Shown one piece after another: positions 33,280 through 46,900 of a stretch of 64,000 nt of DNA. Every line of letters starts with the position of its first letter. The first letter of the stretch is position 1. The notes beneath the pieces were generated by a model that was given only the letters and a program-made list of their open reading frames with translations, was not told the DNA's origin and made no database searches. Made by a program: the position numbers and the translations under genes. The DNA lies in assembly GCF_003473485.1 (NCBI RefSeq), contig NC_053042.1:42691262-42755261 (forward strand), in the 5' to 3' direction. The DNA comes from Medicago truncatula (Eukaryota > Streptophyta > Magnoliopsida > Fabales > Fabaceae).

Positions 33280-34384
33280 TGTTGTTATTGCAAAGAAACT
33301 GTGTTCTACGTGGAAGATTATATAGTAAAATTCTCTTGTATAACCGTCTTGGAATATATTGATATTGAAAGGTGTGAGAGAAAAAGAATGGTTCAGCATG
33401 TTTACGGTATGGAATCTTAACATTGGAGGAATCATGGGATGATATATGTTTCGATGTTTTTCTTAAAATGTAGCCGTAATTCCATAATTTGTTTGTCGTT
33501 GTTGAAACAAATGGGAGAGTCGAAACAAACAATGGTGTAGTATATGGAATATTTTACCATATATAGGTGTTCTTAAGAAGTTCTGTCCAACGTGGCTAAT
33601 TATGGCGTTGAATGAAAATGTTTGATGGAATGTTACGGATAAGACATTGGAATTCCAATTGTTCTAGATGACTATGCGGTGTGTGTGTGTTTTTTTTTTT
33701 TTTTTTTTTTTTTTTTTTGTTACAAATAGTATGTTTCATATTTTTGACAAAAAAAATCGTATATTTCATTTGTTAGTTTCATATTTGAATTTGTTAAGGA
33801 ATTATATAGGTGGTGGATTCGCTAATAGGATGAAGTTGGTGTATTTTTCGCATCACAATCGACTCACATTAGAATTAGTTAATGTAAAATTCACTAACAA
33901 CTTATGCAAAATCGAATGATAGCCGAATAAGCTGCCGATTGATAGAAGAGATGACTATCAAATTTAAATAGGAATTGGATAATGTTTAATTAGTCTAAAA
34001 GACTCCAACATTGACTTGACTAAGTCAAAAGGTCATATTACAATTTTCCTATATATGTGGCATGATAAAGTAATGGTTATGCAAAGAGAAAAGATAAACT
34101 GACCCCAAGGTTGATTTTAATGACATAGCATGGTTAATTAGACATTCATTTCTTAAAGATAGGAATAATGTGTAGAACATAGGTAAATGACGATCGAGCA
34201 ATCAACCATACACAATTATGCCCTCAACTCAGCCATATCAGCCAGATATTAGCTAGTTAAGTCCAGAACATGTATGAAGATTTATTCTCTTAATAATAAG
34301 GCGATGAAGGATGTGGATGCTGATATGGAAGTTTATAATTTAGTCGACAAGGCAGCTTTGGGTTGTAACTTAGCCTACAAGATA
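33280..34384. other. intergenic, upstream of the GRAS gene
   Basis: Leader and promoter side of the GRAS gene, a poly-T run at 33690-33718, then AT-rich DNA. No coding region is supported. Confidence 0.4.
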
Positions 34385-34659
34385 CTCCCTCCGGTCTCAA
34401 ATGTAGGGAAAAAAATAAAAAAAAATTGTGGTCTCAAATGTAAGAAAAAGTATAGTAAAAGCAACCTAATAAATGCTACTATTCCAATTTTACCCCATCT
34501 CCATGAGTTCAAGAGTCACTTTCATTAATTATTACTAAAACATGACAAGGCAAAATTGAAAAGTTGTACTTTTTTAACATGACTTCAATGTAATCAATTC
34601 ATTTTCTTAATTGGTGTACTTTTTTTTTTCTTTTTCCCTACATTTGAGACCGGAGGGAG
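34385..34659. mobile_element. Stowaway-type MITE
   Basis: ctccctccggtctcaaatgtaggg and its inverted partner at the right end form long terminal repeats, flanked by TA (34383-34384 and 34660-34661). 275 bp, non-coding. Confidence 0.9.
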
Positions 34660-35449
34660 TAGTAACTTACACCCCCTATAATATTTGCGAACAACCGAAA
34701 AATACTTTGATTTTAAATGACATCGGATAACTTGTAAGGACAATTTTTTTAATGGCAATAGATGATATAATTAAGGACTCCGTTGCTACTGAGTGATATT
34801 GATTCAAGAACTAATTTTCTAGTAAGTGGTAAATTTAGCGAGTAGTTTAACATAATATTAGATGCCAGTTAATATAAGGATCAAGTTGTTTGACAAAATT
34901 CTATGTTAGAGGATCAATTTTGCATATTCGCAAATTTTAGAGGTGTGAATGCTCGACTCTTACAAGTTGTGGGGATGAATGGATAATTTACTAAACCATA
35001 AATTTGACTTAAAAATGCTTGCGATTAAAGTTGTGGACCTTTTTAGGAGACTAATAAAGTACTCAAAAGGTGCTGGAGTGTTGGGGAGACTAATAATTCA
35101 AGGCAAAAAAACCTTTGATACCACACTTTTATTAATCTAAATTTTAAGAAATTAGAAATCTATATCACCTCTTTGACAATTGCTTTTTTAACATTCAATA
35201 GTTCCTAAACACAAGTAAAATCCTAAAATATCTTAACGGTAGTTAATTGCCGTTGACTTATAACTATAAAACCGGCAGCAGTTACCTGCCATTGAATTTT
35301 TTAGTTATTTACTTATGTTTCTAAGAGACATTGAATGTCGGAACAAAAATTATCCACCAATTTAAGGAACCTGTATGAAATTTTACACTCACACTTTAAT
35401 CCTTTCGGAAAAGAAAAACAAAAAAAAAACACCGACACTTTAACAAATA
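34660..35449. other. intergenic
   Basis: AT-rich DNA without a convincing gene. Two short inverted strings (taacggtagttaattgccgt, ccggcagcagttacctgcc) at 35235-35295 are noted without interpretation. Confidence 0.35.
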
Positions 35450-35560
35450 TGGTGGAAATTGTATTGGGCAAGTTATCAACGTACCAAGCTAAGTTGGTTG
35501 CTAAAAAGTTTTGGTTGTGAGAAGTTTGTACTATTGAGAAATAAAGTTTCCACTCATTTG
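35450..35560 (+). pseudogene. GRAS SAW-region relic
   Basis: The plus strand reads MVEIVLGKLSTYQAKLVAKKF, which parallels MVETGFSESSIYQANLVTKKF of the GRAS protein encoded at 31837-33279. After KKF the next bases in another frame read FGCEKF, and then CTIE in the first frame, matching DCGKFCTID of the intact gene, so at least two frame changes and a stop interrupt it. Upstream exonic sequence is not recognisable. It is a relic of a duplicated GRAS gene in the opposite orientation, about 2.2 kb from the live copy. Confidence 0.7.
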
Positions 35561-35640
35561 CGAGTGGGTAATTGAGCCTCTATCATTTTTGGTCCTCAAA
35601 ATATGGATGATTGATCCAGTTACGTCTCATACTAATTATT

Positions 35641-36623
35641 GGTGTCATTTAATTTGGGAAAGGAAAGTTCTTTTTCACCATGGGAAAGTTGATCATATCC
35701 ATTAAATTAAATAAGGAACATATTCCTATCATACTCTCTCAACCACTAGATTATTTTTTTATACTATCTTTCACACTCTCTCTTTCATGTTCCCACACAC
35801 CCATACCACCACCACTAAATCACAAATTCAACAACCACTTTGACCACCATTGCACCACCACACACCACCACTGCACCACCACACACCACCATGGTTGCTG
35901 CCGGAAAGAACTCTCCTTTCCCAAATTAAATGGCACCATCATTTTAATCAAAACTCAAGGGTACCTGCAAATTTTCCTATAAAGAATCTAAATTAACCTA
36001 ACGATGCAATATTATATTTTTTTAGAGGGATGCAATATTATTTTGTTCATAGTTTATTTTAGAGGGATGCATAATTATCTTGTTGTTCGAATTCCAACCG
36101 CCATCGCATAAACTATACCTGTTTGTGATCGTGTTTTTTTTATCCAATTAATCCGTTTCTCTCCGGGTAAAATGATTGTATTATATAATTTTGAATTATA
36201 TTATTTTTCTTCTGTTTTTTTTTTTTATAAAAAAACAAATGGGTTCATGGAAGCATAAAAAAGAAAAGAAAAGAAAAAATGTTAAAAAAGTAAGGTTTAA
36301 ATGCATTTTTGGTCTTTCTATTTAAAAAGAAAATGATGTTTTGGTCTTCCTATTTTAAAAATCGTACGCTAACAAGTTTTCCGGCAGCAACCATGGTGGT
36401 GTGTGGTGGTGCAGTGGTGGTCAAAGTGGTTGTTGAATTTGTGATTTAGTGGTGGTGGTATGGGTGTGTGGGGACATGAAAGAGAGAGTGTGAAAGATAA
36501 TATAAAAAAAATAATATAGTGGTTGAGAGAGTATGATAGAAATATGTTTCTTATTTAATTTAATGGATATGATCAACTTTCCCATGGTAGAAAAGAACTC
36601 TTCTTTCCCAAATTAAATGGCAT
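35641..36623. mobile_element. long inverted-repeat MULE-type MITE
   Basis: The outer ends are inverted: left ggtgtcatttaatttggg, right (other strand) gatgccatttaatttggg. The arms are about 260 bp (35641-35905 and 36370-36623) and mirror each other, including the (cac)n-rich stretch accaccacacaccacc. The left arm carries an extra inner copy of the terminus (ccaaattaaatggcacc to 35937), so it may itself be a complete smaller element of 297 bp with a second inverted, truncated copy to the right. No clean target duplication. Confidence 0.6.
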
Positions 36624-36642
36624 CTAGTTACTAACTTCTTTA

Positions 36643-37505
36643 GGTGGGGTTTAGCATGAGAAAGGGGAATTGTTTCCCACCATGGGAAAGTCAATTTGAA
36701 CCATTAGATCTACAATCTTATCATACACTCTCAACACTATATTTTTGTCACTATCTTCCACTACCATCTCTCTCCTTCATCCCCACCAACCCACCACCAG
36801 CAACACCATGAGAACTATAGTTTTTACCAATCAGATTCAAAATTTTAACAATCAATATTCCATGAACTTACTTTTTGCAATTCAAAGTAATCAATCCTTG
36901 CAGGACACTATATAGGAACAAATTGTTTGATTTGAGGAAAATATATTCTCAACCTCTGGCTGACGGAACAGTTGGGTCTTGAATAATAGAAGGAACATAT
37001 AAAAATTTACACAAGTTAGCATACAAATTCACACACTATTGTGATTAATTTCTTTTGGAAGAAAAAAATATGTATTCGTGCAGTCAGGTTAGGTTAGTTG
37101 CCTCAGCACTCAACACAAATACAAATGCAGAGGTTAGATTTGTGGTCTAATAATGGAAGGGAAGCTTAGATTGCTCCAAATCTGATATCCACTTCATATA
37201 TAATAATAAACAATCAAAACCATGAGAAATGTTTTAGATTTGGATTAATACATTGCATCAAAGAAAATAAAATAAGGATGAAGGAGAGACAAGGGAAATT
37301 AAATAAATTAACAATAAAGAGTTGGGACGGTGGTTTTGATGAGTTGCTGGTTATGGGTTTGTGGAGGATGAATGAAAGAGATGGTAGTGGAAGATAGTGA
37401 CAAAAATATAGTGTTGAGAGTGTATGACAAGATTGTAGATCTAATGGTTAAAAATGACTTTCCTATGGTGGAAAACAACTTCCTTTTCCCATGCTAAATG
37501 CCACC
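36643..37505. mobile_element. MULE-type MITE with 9-bp target duplication
   Basis: The inverted ends ggtggggtttagcatgag and (other strand) ggtggcatttagcatggg start arms of about 165 bp. It is flanked by a perfect 9-bp repeat acttcttta at 36634-36642 and 37506-37514, the Mutator hallmark. The terminus and arm sequence (ccaccatgggaaag, tcatacactctcaac) are related to the neighbour at 35641-36623, so both belong to one family. Non-coding. Confidence 0.85.
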
Positions 37506-37514
37506 ACTTCTTTA

Positions 37515-37969
37515 ACATATTGCCCCGTCAAAATATGGTTCCATTTTCATAGATGTCTATCATTCCATAGAAAAAGAGTGGAAATAATATCATCAAACAC
37601 GCTTACAAACGAGATCAAAATTTAGAAAACATTTAAAAAAAAATAGCATAGTTTGCAGTTAATTTATTTAAAGTTTAATAAATAAAAAAGCAGGGCAACT
37701 ATGATTGGCAGTTGGCACGAGACAAGTCCCTTCAGTAGTAGTAGTACTACAGCATTTGGAAAAATGAGGGAAGCAAAGGAATGAGGGATAGCCAAGAAAG
37801 AAGGAATAATACTGTAAAGAGATGACCCCACTCAAAAAAGGTACATAATCCAAAGTGGAAGATGCGTCCACCCAATTTCATTTCTAAAACCGTGCGTCCA
37901 CAGTTACTCTCTCTCAATCGTTGATCAACTCGCTCAACTCAGCATACAAGATCACAACAACGAGCATCC
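37515..37969. other. upstream region of SWN
   Basis: AT-rich, with a CT-rich leader (actctctctcaatcg) in the last 80 bp. No TATA box is obvious. The MULE element just upstream bounds the available promoter to about 460 bp. Confidence 0.4.
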
Positions 37970-40900
37970 ATGGTTTCCGATTCTCCTCACAATCTCCATC
38001 GAGTCTCTTTCATTTCTCTCTATTTATTCAATTCAACTTTCACTATTCCCTATCATAAACACCAAGTTTCATTTTAACCACAATTTCACCTAACCGCAAT
38101 TTTATTTGTGATTGTCGTGTGAGCAAGGAAAATTCGGTGTCTATGTGATTGTTTATTTTATTTTATTATTATTATTTTTATGGCGGTAACTGTAATATTG
38201 ACAGGAATTAGTTGAAGAGCCGCCAAATGATGATGTGGGAACCTTGTCCAACAAGATAAATCAGTTGAAAAAGCAAATCCAGGCCGAGAGAATTCAATCC
38301 ATTAAGGTAAGTTTGTGATTTCGTTCTTGGAATGGGTTCAGCTTTCTGTAGTTTGTTTGTTTGTTTGTTTGCTGGCAGGATGTTTTTGTTTTATCATGGC
38401 TAATTGTGGAAACTGGCGTTAGCATACTGACATTTAGTGTATGTTTGGATTGATAGTGTGTTTGGCCAAATCAAAGTGTGACATCGTGATTATGACCAAA
38501 GTTACACTTTAGAGCTTCAACAAAATCAAGATGTCACAATTTTTTTGTCAAACTCGTCCTGATTCCAAACATTTAATTATTATTCCTTGCAAACTTCATT
38601 TTGTAGAAACACCAGTTCAGCCATATATGTGGATAACTGGAATTTAATAGCTAGAGTTAGGGTGTGTTTGTTTTGGTTTTTTTTTATTTTTTATTTTTTA
38701 TAAAAGTCGCTTTTGTTATTTTAATAGTGTTTGTTACTTTGTTTATAATTTTAAAAAATTCATTTTTAACTCTAAGATGAAAAGCTGTTAGGGTTAACTT
38801 TCCCTAAAATCTATTTTTTTTTCAAACATGAACAAGCTAAAAATAATCTTTTTTTTTTTTTTTTTTAAAAAAAAAGTGAATTTTATGGGTAGTAAACAAA
38901 CAGAAATAACTTCAGTTTTTTTTTTTTAAATCTCTAGATTTTTTATAACAGTCTTTTCTTTTTTAAAGCTGAAGGGTGCCACACAAAATCTAGAGCATGC
39001 TATAAGGGTGCCACACAAAATCTTTCGATTTCTGTTTGCTTCTACATTGAGCTGAACTGCTAGTTGTTCTGATCTGTTTTGGTTATATGGGTGTCACTTT
39101 CGGCAATGTTTTTTATTTAGCCGTGTTTATCGGTTGAACTTTATGTTATGACTGTTAAAGTAAACTTAAGTGTCAATTGAAAATTCAAGGTTGAGATAGC
39201 TTCTTTTTACACACCATGCTGGATGACTTGTGATTAATTGTAATTATTTTCTGTAGGAAAAACTTCAGAGGAACCAGAAGAAGCTGCAATGTCATACTTC
39301 AGGAATAATGTCAGCAGTATCAACCAGGGACTCTTCACAAACGGAGGAAAATACGACACGTTCAATTCTTTCCTCAAGAATGGACCGTCCTTTATGTAAA
39401 TTCTATGGTTTTACCCAGGGTCCAGGAGACAGAAACCAGGGCAATCAAGACATGTCATCTGCTACAAGCATCAAGATTCCACGTATGGAAAGATTACCAC
39501 CATATACATCTTGGATATTTTTGGACAGGTGTTTTGACTTACAAATATTTAATTTCCTATGTTGAGTTACTCACTGCTTTATCCATTTTATAAGAGAAAA
39601 TGGGATTTAAACCTTATTGATCAATGAGTATGCAAGTTCAATAATATATTTTCTTCTATTTTAAAATCTTTCACACGCATCAGGAATCAGAGAATGGCTG
39701 ACGATCAATCAGTCGTTGGAAGAAGACGGATCTATTATGATCAACGTGGAAGTGAGGCATTGATATGTAGTGACAGTGAGGAAGAATTAACAGAACCTGA
39801 CGGAGAAAAACATGAATTTTGTGATGCTGAAGACCGTATTTTATGGTAAGTTAGTATGAAGATGTAGAAATGCTACATTTGCGAAGAAAGATTCAACGAA
39901 ACAAGACCAATCGATCTGGGTTTCAATTATTGTGGTTAGCTATATGAATCATTGATTAACATGTTTAGTTAATGAGTCATATAGATGCTCTGTTGGCGCA
40001 AACACGGATTTTCTTGCCACGCCTTTGAGAAATAAGACTTGTATCACGAGTCATGACCACACAACTTTTAATACCAGATTTTAACTTATAAACCATGAAT
40101 CCCAACTTCATTCAAACGTTCAGCATTTCTTCTTTCTAGAATTAATGTCTTGACTATTGAATTTCTAGTATGGCATTTGAGGAACATGGGTTAAATGAGG
40201 AGGTTTTGAATGTTGTTAGCAAGTATGTTGGGGGCACCAGTTTAGAAATCCAGGTAATCCAAAATAACTTGTGGGAATGAATATAAAAAACAATATATTG
40301 CACCATGGAAATTTCTTTATCAGAAACCATTTTCATTTCTTCGAGAAATTGCTTTCATAAAAAACACAGGAGAGGTACAAAAGCATCAGAGGAAGTAATA
40401 TTGGTAGGTTGGACCAGCATCCTAAAAGCTCAGGAGAACATGAATTTCCTATGAGCATGTATCTAGAGAAAAACCTGAGTGATGCATTAGATTCTCTTGA
40501 TAACCTTTTCTGTCGTCGGTGCCTGGTATGTACAAAATCATCATTTTTTTAACATTGTCATCATTGTCTTAGTGAATGCGTACCTTTCTGCTTTCCTGCG
40601 GCAGATTTTTGACTGTCGACTGCATGGCTGTTCTCAACCTTTGATATATCCCGTAAGGAACAATGCCCTAAGTTATTTTCAAAATTAATCTATGTTACTT
40701 CATCAATAAATTTAATTTGATGTTTATTTCAGAGTGAAAAAAAGACAGTTTGGTCTGAGCCTGTAGGTGATAGAAAACCATGTGGTGATCAGTGCTACCT
40801 TCAGGTATTCTTCTTTGTTTGAGATTGCAAGTATTTTTTATATTTGAGGTGGGCGAGAATTTTTGGGAGATGAAAATGGGTTTATTCAAATTATATATAT

Positions 40901-43900
40901 ATTTTTTACTCTGCTGCTATTTTGTTTAACGTTTTCATTGACGTTGGAACCAATATACAATATAAATGGTGGCTTTTCTATCTTCTGTTTATTAAAGATG
41001 GAATTAATTCTACGCAAAAAAAAATTGTATGAAGCATGTAGCTTTAACAAAACTTGCTTCCACTTTTCTGTGTGTATACTATATCTTTTGCACCCAGTTA
41101 CAAGTTCACTTTTTCAGTGCTTCCTTCTTATATATTTGATACGAAAGTGTGTAGAGTAAAGACTGACTGCTATTTCATTTTCAAGCAGTTCAAGGTTGTT
41201 AAAAGTTTTTCAAAAGATTCAACTCCCGGGTCTTTTAGGGATAAGAAAACTACAATTGTAGAGGAGACAGATGGGATATTGTCACCATCCAGTGCAGAAG
41301 AACCTGGCAGTCAGAGTACTACACTTCCGACAAGAACTGATTGTCATGGATATATCAATTTAAATGACCCTGACTCGGAAAACTTGAGTAAACGGAAAGT
41401 CACAAATCAGTCTGACACGGCACAATGTGACTCAAGATCGCTTCCTGATTCTCAGGATTCTTGTAAAAAGCTGAAAAGAATCTCAGATGTAGTTACTGTA
41501 ATTACTGATAATAGCCAGAGCTTACATTTGGATGGACCAAAAGCTGTCACAAATGTGACAGAACTTAAAAATTCGTTGAATTCAATGGAAGAACAAGTTG
41601 ATGGAATTCTTGGTTTCTCAGATTGGAAACCTCTAGAGAAAGAGTTATACTTGAAGGGAGTGGAAATGTTTGGCAGAAACAGGTATGTATCTTTCTGTGT
41701 TCACCTCACAGGATTATGTTGAGAAATGCTAGGGTGGCATCAAATTTAGTTTGAACTGTGTGGCGACACTTTCTTGTTTACAGTATATGTTTTATGTTTC
41801 CCATTTTGTAAATAATAAGGCAGATTGTTTTTTTTAATTAAAGTTTTTATTACTTCTTATTTTGCTTTGTATTGGAACTAATCCTTTATTTCTCCATAAA
41901 TCCTACAATTCCGTCCTCTTTTTTAGCTTCAATTTCAATTAGTCTTCTTGAATGCATGAATAATTATGGGAAAAAAAGGAAAATATGTAAACTTTGAAAA
42001 CTCTTTGTAGTAAACTATCTGGAATGTGACCAATGGTTCATAAGCGAATGAAACAAAAGCATATTTCATTTTCTTGTCATAAATATTGTACTCCACGTAG
42101 AGGTCTTAATTTGCTTAAGTGTGTGCTTATGTCATGTGCAACTTATGCTCTGCAGTTGCCTCATAGCTAGGAACTTACTTTCTGGTTCGAAGACTTGCAT
42201 GGAAATATCTAGTTATATGCACGATGGAGGCATGTCAATGCCCCACAGGTCTATTATTTCAGCTGGTTCAATCATGGACGACAAAGGAAAATTTGACACA
42301 GAGTGCACGGTAAGATTACAAGCTTCCATGTTCCCATCTTTTACCCTGCATTCTCATGTCTTGTTGTCTTGAGTTTTTTTCTGTTATTTTCTTTTGGGGG
42401 TTTGGGGTGAGACTTTCTGAAGACAGAAAATAAAATTTTCCATATTTTATTATGTACGAAAAGGCCTCACTCGGTGATATAACACATAGGGAAATTGTAT
42501 GTCAATTGTCTGGTTAGGTATCAAACTTTAAAAAAGATAAATTGTTATTATGCTTGGGATGGGATGGGAACAATTTTATTTAATGGAAAACTGGAAAGAG
42601 ATACAGAGAAACGAGCATAATGCTCCAAGCTATGGAGGATCTCTCTCTTACTTCTTAGGTTAGAGAAAAGCAGAAAAAACTTGTTAATCCCATGTAAATC
42701 ACTCCATCCCTTATACATCAGATTCATCTTTTATCTTCTCAAACTAACTAACTCTATTACATCCCACACTTTAGTTTCTGTACTTTCCAATCAACCGTAG
42801 GTGTATTAGGCCTTCAAGAATGCACTCACAAGGCCTTGGGTTAGGGCTTCGGCTAATGCAGAGGCATTTTGGTTCTCAATCCCGTAATGTTATCTCTGAT
42901 TTTAGATTTTCCGTCATTTTATATTTAGTTGCATAATAAAAAGGGTGTTGTCTGGGTTTTACATGCATAGTGACTGAGTTGTATATTTGAGCCAATGTAT
43001 ATTTTTTTCTTTTTTCTTACCTCTGGTTTTTTGTAGCATTGGGAAGATTCCCTAATCCTCCTGTTTTGTACAATGAGTTCTTCAGTTTTGTTTTAACTAT
43101 AGAACATTATTATATCTTTTGCACCCTTTTTCCTCTCAACTTCTAGCAACTTATACTAGTACGGAGTACCCTACTCTTTACTTGCCACAAAAGTCGTTTT
43201 GAATGTGAATGTTTGTGCTAGGACCAAGACATGCCATCTAGACCGAGGTTGCTGAGAAAAAGAGGCAAAACAAGGAAGTTCAAATATTCTTGGAAGTCTG
43301 CTGGTCACCCAACAATATGGAAAAGAATTGCTGATGGCAAAAACCAATCTTGCATGCAGTATACTCCATGTGGGTGTCAATCAATGTGTGGAAAGGATTG
43401 TTCTTGTCTTAATGGTGGAACATGCTGTGAAAAATATTGTGGGTACGTAGCTTTTCATTTAATCGTGTATCTTAGCAATGCAATGAAGGCGAAAATTGCA
43501 TATTTCATAATTCTCAATGGCCGTGTGTTGGTCGTTTGAATAATATTGTTAGAAAATTATGGGCTATGGATGAACTTTGACAAGGTTGGTCTGGATAAGA
43601 TGGCCAAGTATGGTTTTACCTGTTTAGATAAAATTTTGAACTAACTGTAAACGAACATTTATTTCAAACTGTTAAAATAAAGCTATTGACTCAATGCTTC
43701 TTTTCGTGTTCGCAAAGTTTCTATAGAATGCTTTTCCAACTTGATTTGTGAACTATTATCCTGACTTAGGTTTCTACAAAACAGGTTTTACCTGTTTAGA
43801 TAAGATTTTGAACTCATTAAACTATAAACGATCATTTATTTCAAACTGTCAAAATAAAGCTATTGATTCAATACTTTTGTTCATGTTTGCAAAGTTTCTA

Positions 43901-46900
43901 TACAATGCTTTTCCAACGTGATTTTTGAACTATTATCCTAAATTAAGTAATGTAAGTGTTAACGAATTATAATTTAAATATAACAATTTCTCCTACCTTC
44001 AGTTGTTCAAAGAGCTGCAAGAACCGGTTCAGAGGTTGCCATTGTGCCAAGAGTCAATGTAGAAGTCGACAATGCCCATGTTTTGCTGCTGGACGTGAAT
44101 GTGATCCAGATGTCTGTCGAAATTGTTGGGTTAGGTAATGTACCAAATATTTTTACTTTAAACCTGATGTTATGCCTCTTCGGTTTTTGAATTACATGTC
44201 ATGATTCTATTACATCACCTGATTTAGGGATTCATTATTCATTAGTAATATTTTTACCCCAATAATTGGAGAGCATCTACTGCTTGTTTAGATATATCAT
44301 GTCAATCCTTTGTGGTTTTTCTTATCTTGCTAACCCCATTGAAGATTACTGCACACATTGCCTGTTAGCCTATCTTTTTTATTAAGATTATTTTTCATAT
44401 TTTTTTGTTATTACGATAATTTATTTCCATATTTTATTGAAATTTGTCTTGTATTGACTATTAGTACAAATAATGATCAACATTTAATATTTTTTGTATC
44501 ATCAAATCATAAATATCATTATATCAAATTATATTCATAATTATATCCACTTGGGTTGGCTTGGGACCTTGGAGTGTGCTCCTCTCAAGGTCTCTGGTTT
44601 GATTCTCCCCAATGTCAATTTCGGTGGGCTAGTTTGGCTTCTTCAAAAAAAAAAAAAATTATATTCGTAATTCAGAGTCTTTAACATTTACCTTCCGCTC
44701 TTTATGTAAAACCCTATAACTTCAATATGTTATCAATCTATCAGAGCGGTACCCTCTTCCCTGACCTGTCTTGTAACTATTTTTATATAGAATTCCCCAA
44801 AGTATGAAACTCCATTCAGAGTTGGAACTTAAATCATATTATTAACCATACTCAAATTCCAACCATTTTTCTCTTTCCTACATTATGTCTGTCATCTTTT
44901 TAGCGTGTCTTGAAGCGCTCTTCCTCCTCCATATCATCATTTTGACATGTTTTGAAGCTCTCCTCTGCCATTTTATCCCTGACCTGTCTTAATTTCGGTT
45001 TTGCATTGGTTTTGTCTCAGTTGTAACCTGACACCAGTTCTGTTTTAGATATGGTTTGACACTGGTTTTATTTTGGTTGCAGTCTGACTTCAATTTTGTC
45101 TCTATTGCAGTTTAGCAAGACTTTTTCCCCCAATTGCAGTATGGCCCTAGCTTTTGTCCCGACTGCAATTTGTCTCGATTCATGTTCCATACGTGATCCG
45201 GCTCTACCTACTTTGAATATCAAATTACACTACTAGTTTTATTTTCCCTTTCAAATGGCATATTTATAACAAGCTTAGTAAGCTTTTATATTGAGTGTTA
45301 GAATATATAAAAATATTTTATATTATCTTTGATAATATCTTTCATTTTTCGAAAGTATCTTGATGTATTCTTAGGATTGGTTTATTTCCCTAATCAATTA
45401 GGATATGTGGTCTTGTATAAGCATAGATAAAGGTTAGTGTTTACTCTTTTTGTATCAAATAATAACTTTCGAAATATCAAATTATATTCATAATTTAAAG
45501 TCTATTTTTTCTCTTCCCTCGTTAATCATGAAATGATGATCTCCACTTCACCTTTATCTTGTAGTTTGACACCACTTTTGTCTAACTTTTACGATTTTCT
45601 TGGACTTTGAATTCCACTATCCACGTTAAATCATCGCAAATGCCTTTAAAGATCACACTTTTTGTACAGCTGTGGGGATGGTACACTGGGGGAGCCACAT
45701 CGGCGTGGAGAAGGTCAATGCGGAAATATGAGACTTCTTTTAAGGCAACAACAGAGGGTTAGTAGTTCTGAGTTGATTTATAATTATCTGCACGCCATCG
45801 TCATAAATCAAAGTGATGAGTACCTAATGCATGTGATTTGTCTCGCATTGTTTTTATTTTTTTGTCAGATTATCTTAGGGAAATCTGATGTTTCTGGATG
45901 GGGAGCCTTCTTAAAGGTTATGATTAATGGATTTCTTTGTTTTCTAATTACGTTAGCTTCTTCTGCTAACTAACTGATGATTACATTTCAGAATCCTGTT
46001 AACAAAAATGATTACCTAGGAGAGTACACAGGTGAACTGATCTCGCACAGAGAAGCCGATAAGCGTGGGAAAATATATGATCGCGCGAATTCATCTTTCC
46101 TTTTCGATTTGAATGAGCAGGTATGTGTCTCACATGATCTGCATTCTCTTAACTTGAGCTGCTCTTGGTTCGTCATTGACTTGAGTTCCTTGTATTTTAT
46201 GAGTCTGATCATACACTGTTTTGCTGTATTTCTGTTGGGTTTCGTCAATCTATAGTCCCTTCCCTCACATTTCTTTCTTGGCAAGCTATAACATTTGGAT
46301 TTCAAACTGATTATTTTAGAATTTAAATCTGCTTTCTGTTTCTTCACCAGTATGTTCTTGATGCTTATCGTAAAGGAGACAAGTTGAAATTTGCAAACCA
46401 CTCATCAAACCCCAACTGCTATGCAAAGGTGAGTCCAGAAAATCAGATTGTTGGGAGGTTTAAAACTTGTACCCCATTTATGTTGTGAAAACATTTTCTA
46501 TTTTCATTTCCTAAAATATGTGTTAGTTTACCTTGTTAACAAGGAGAAAATAGACTTTTAAAGTGAGTGATTGCGATAGAGAGATGATAAAATGTTAGCT
46601 AAAGATGAAGCATTTTATGGAAATGCAAAACAATTTTTCACTTCAAAGAGTCTCTCTTCCCATTGTTAACAAGTAAAGTTATCACAAATTTAAAAAAATA
46701 ATAATAATGTTTTCGCAAAGTAAACGGGTCCTTCCATTTTGGACTTTGTAGCTTGAACGTGATCTTTGAACTGTCACAATGATTACCCTCTTGCACTGCT
46801 GCTATAGGTTATGTTGGTTGCTGGAGATCATCGAGTTGGCATATTCGCCAAGGAACACATTGATGCCGGTGAGGAGCTCTTCTATGATTATTGCTATGGT

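Noticed and set aside
35680-35982. 100-codon frame rich in His and Thr
   Set aside because: It lies in the left arm of an inverted-repeat element and is produced by its (cac)n stretch.
46012-46401. 129-codon open frame on the minus strand
   Set aside because: It is antisense to SWN exons 15-16 and reflects coding constraint on the other strand.
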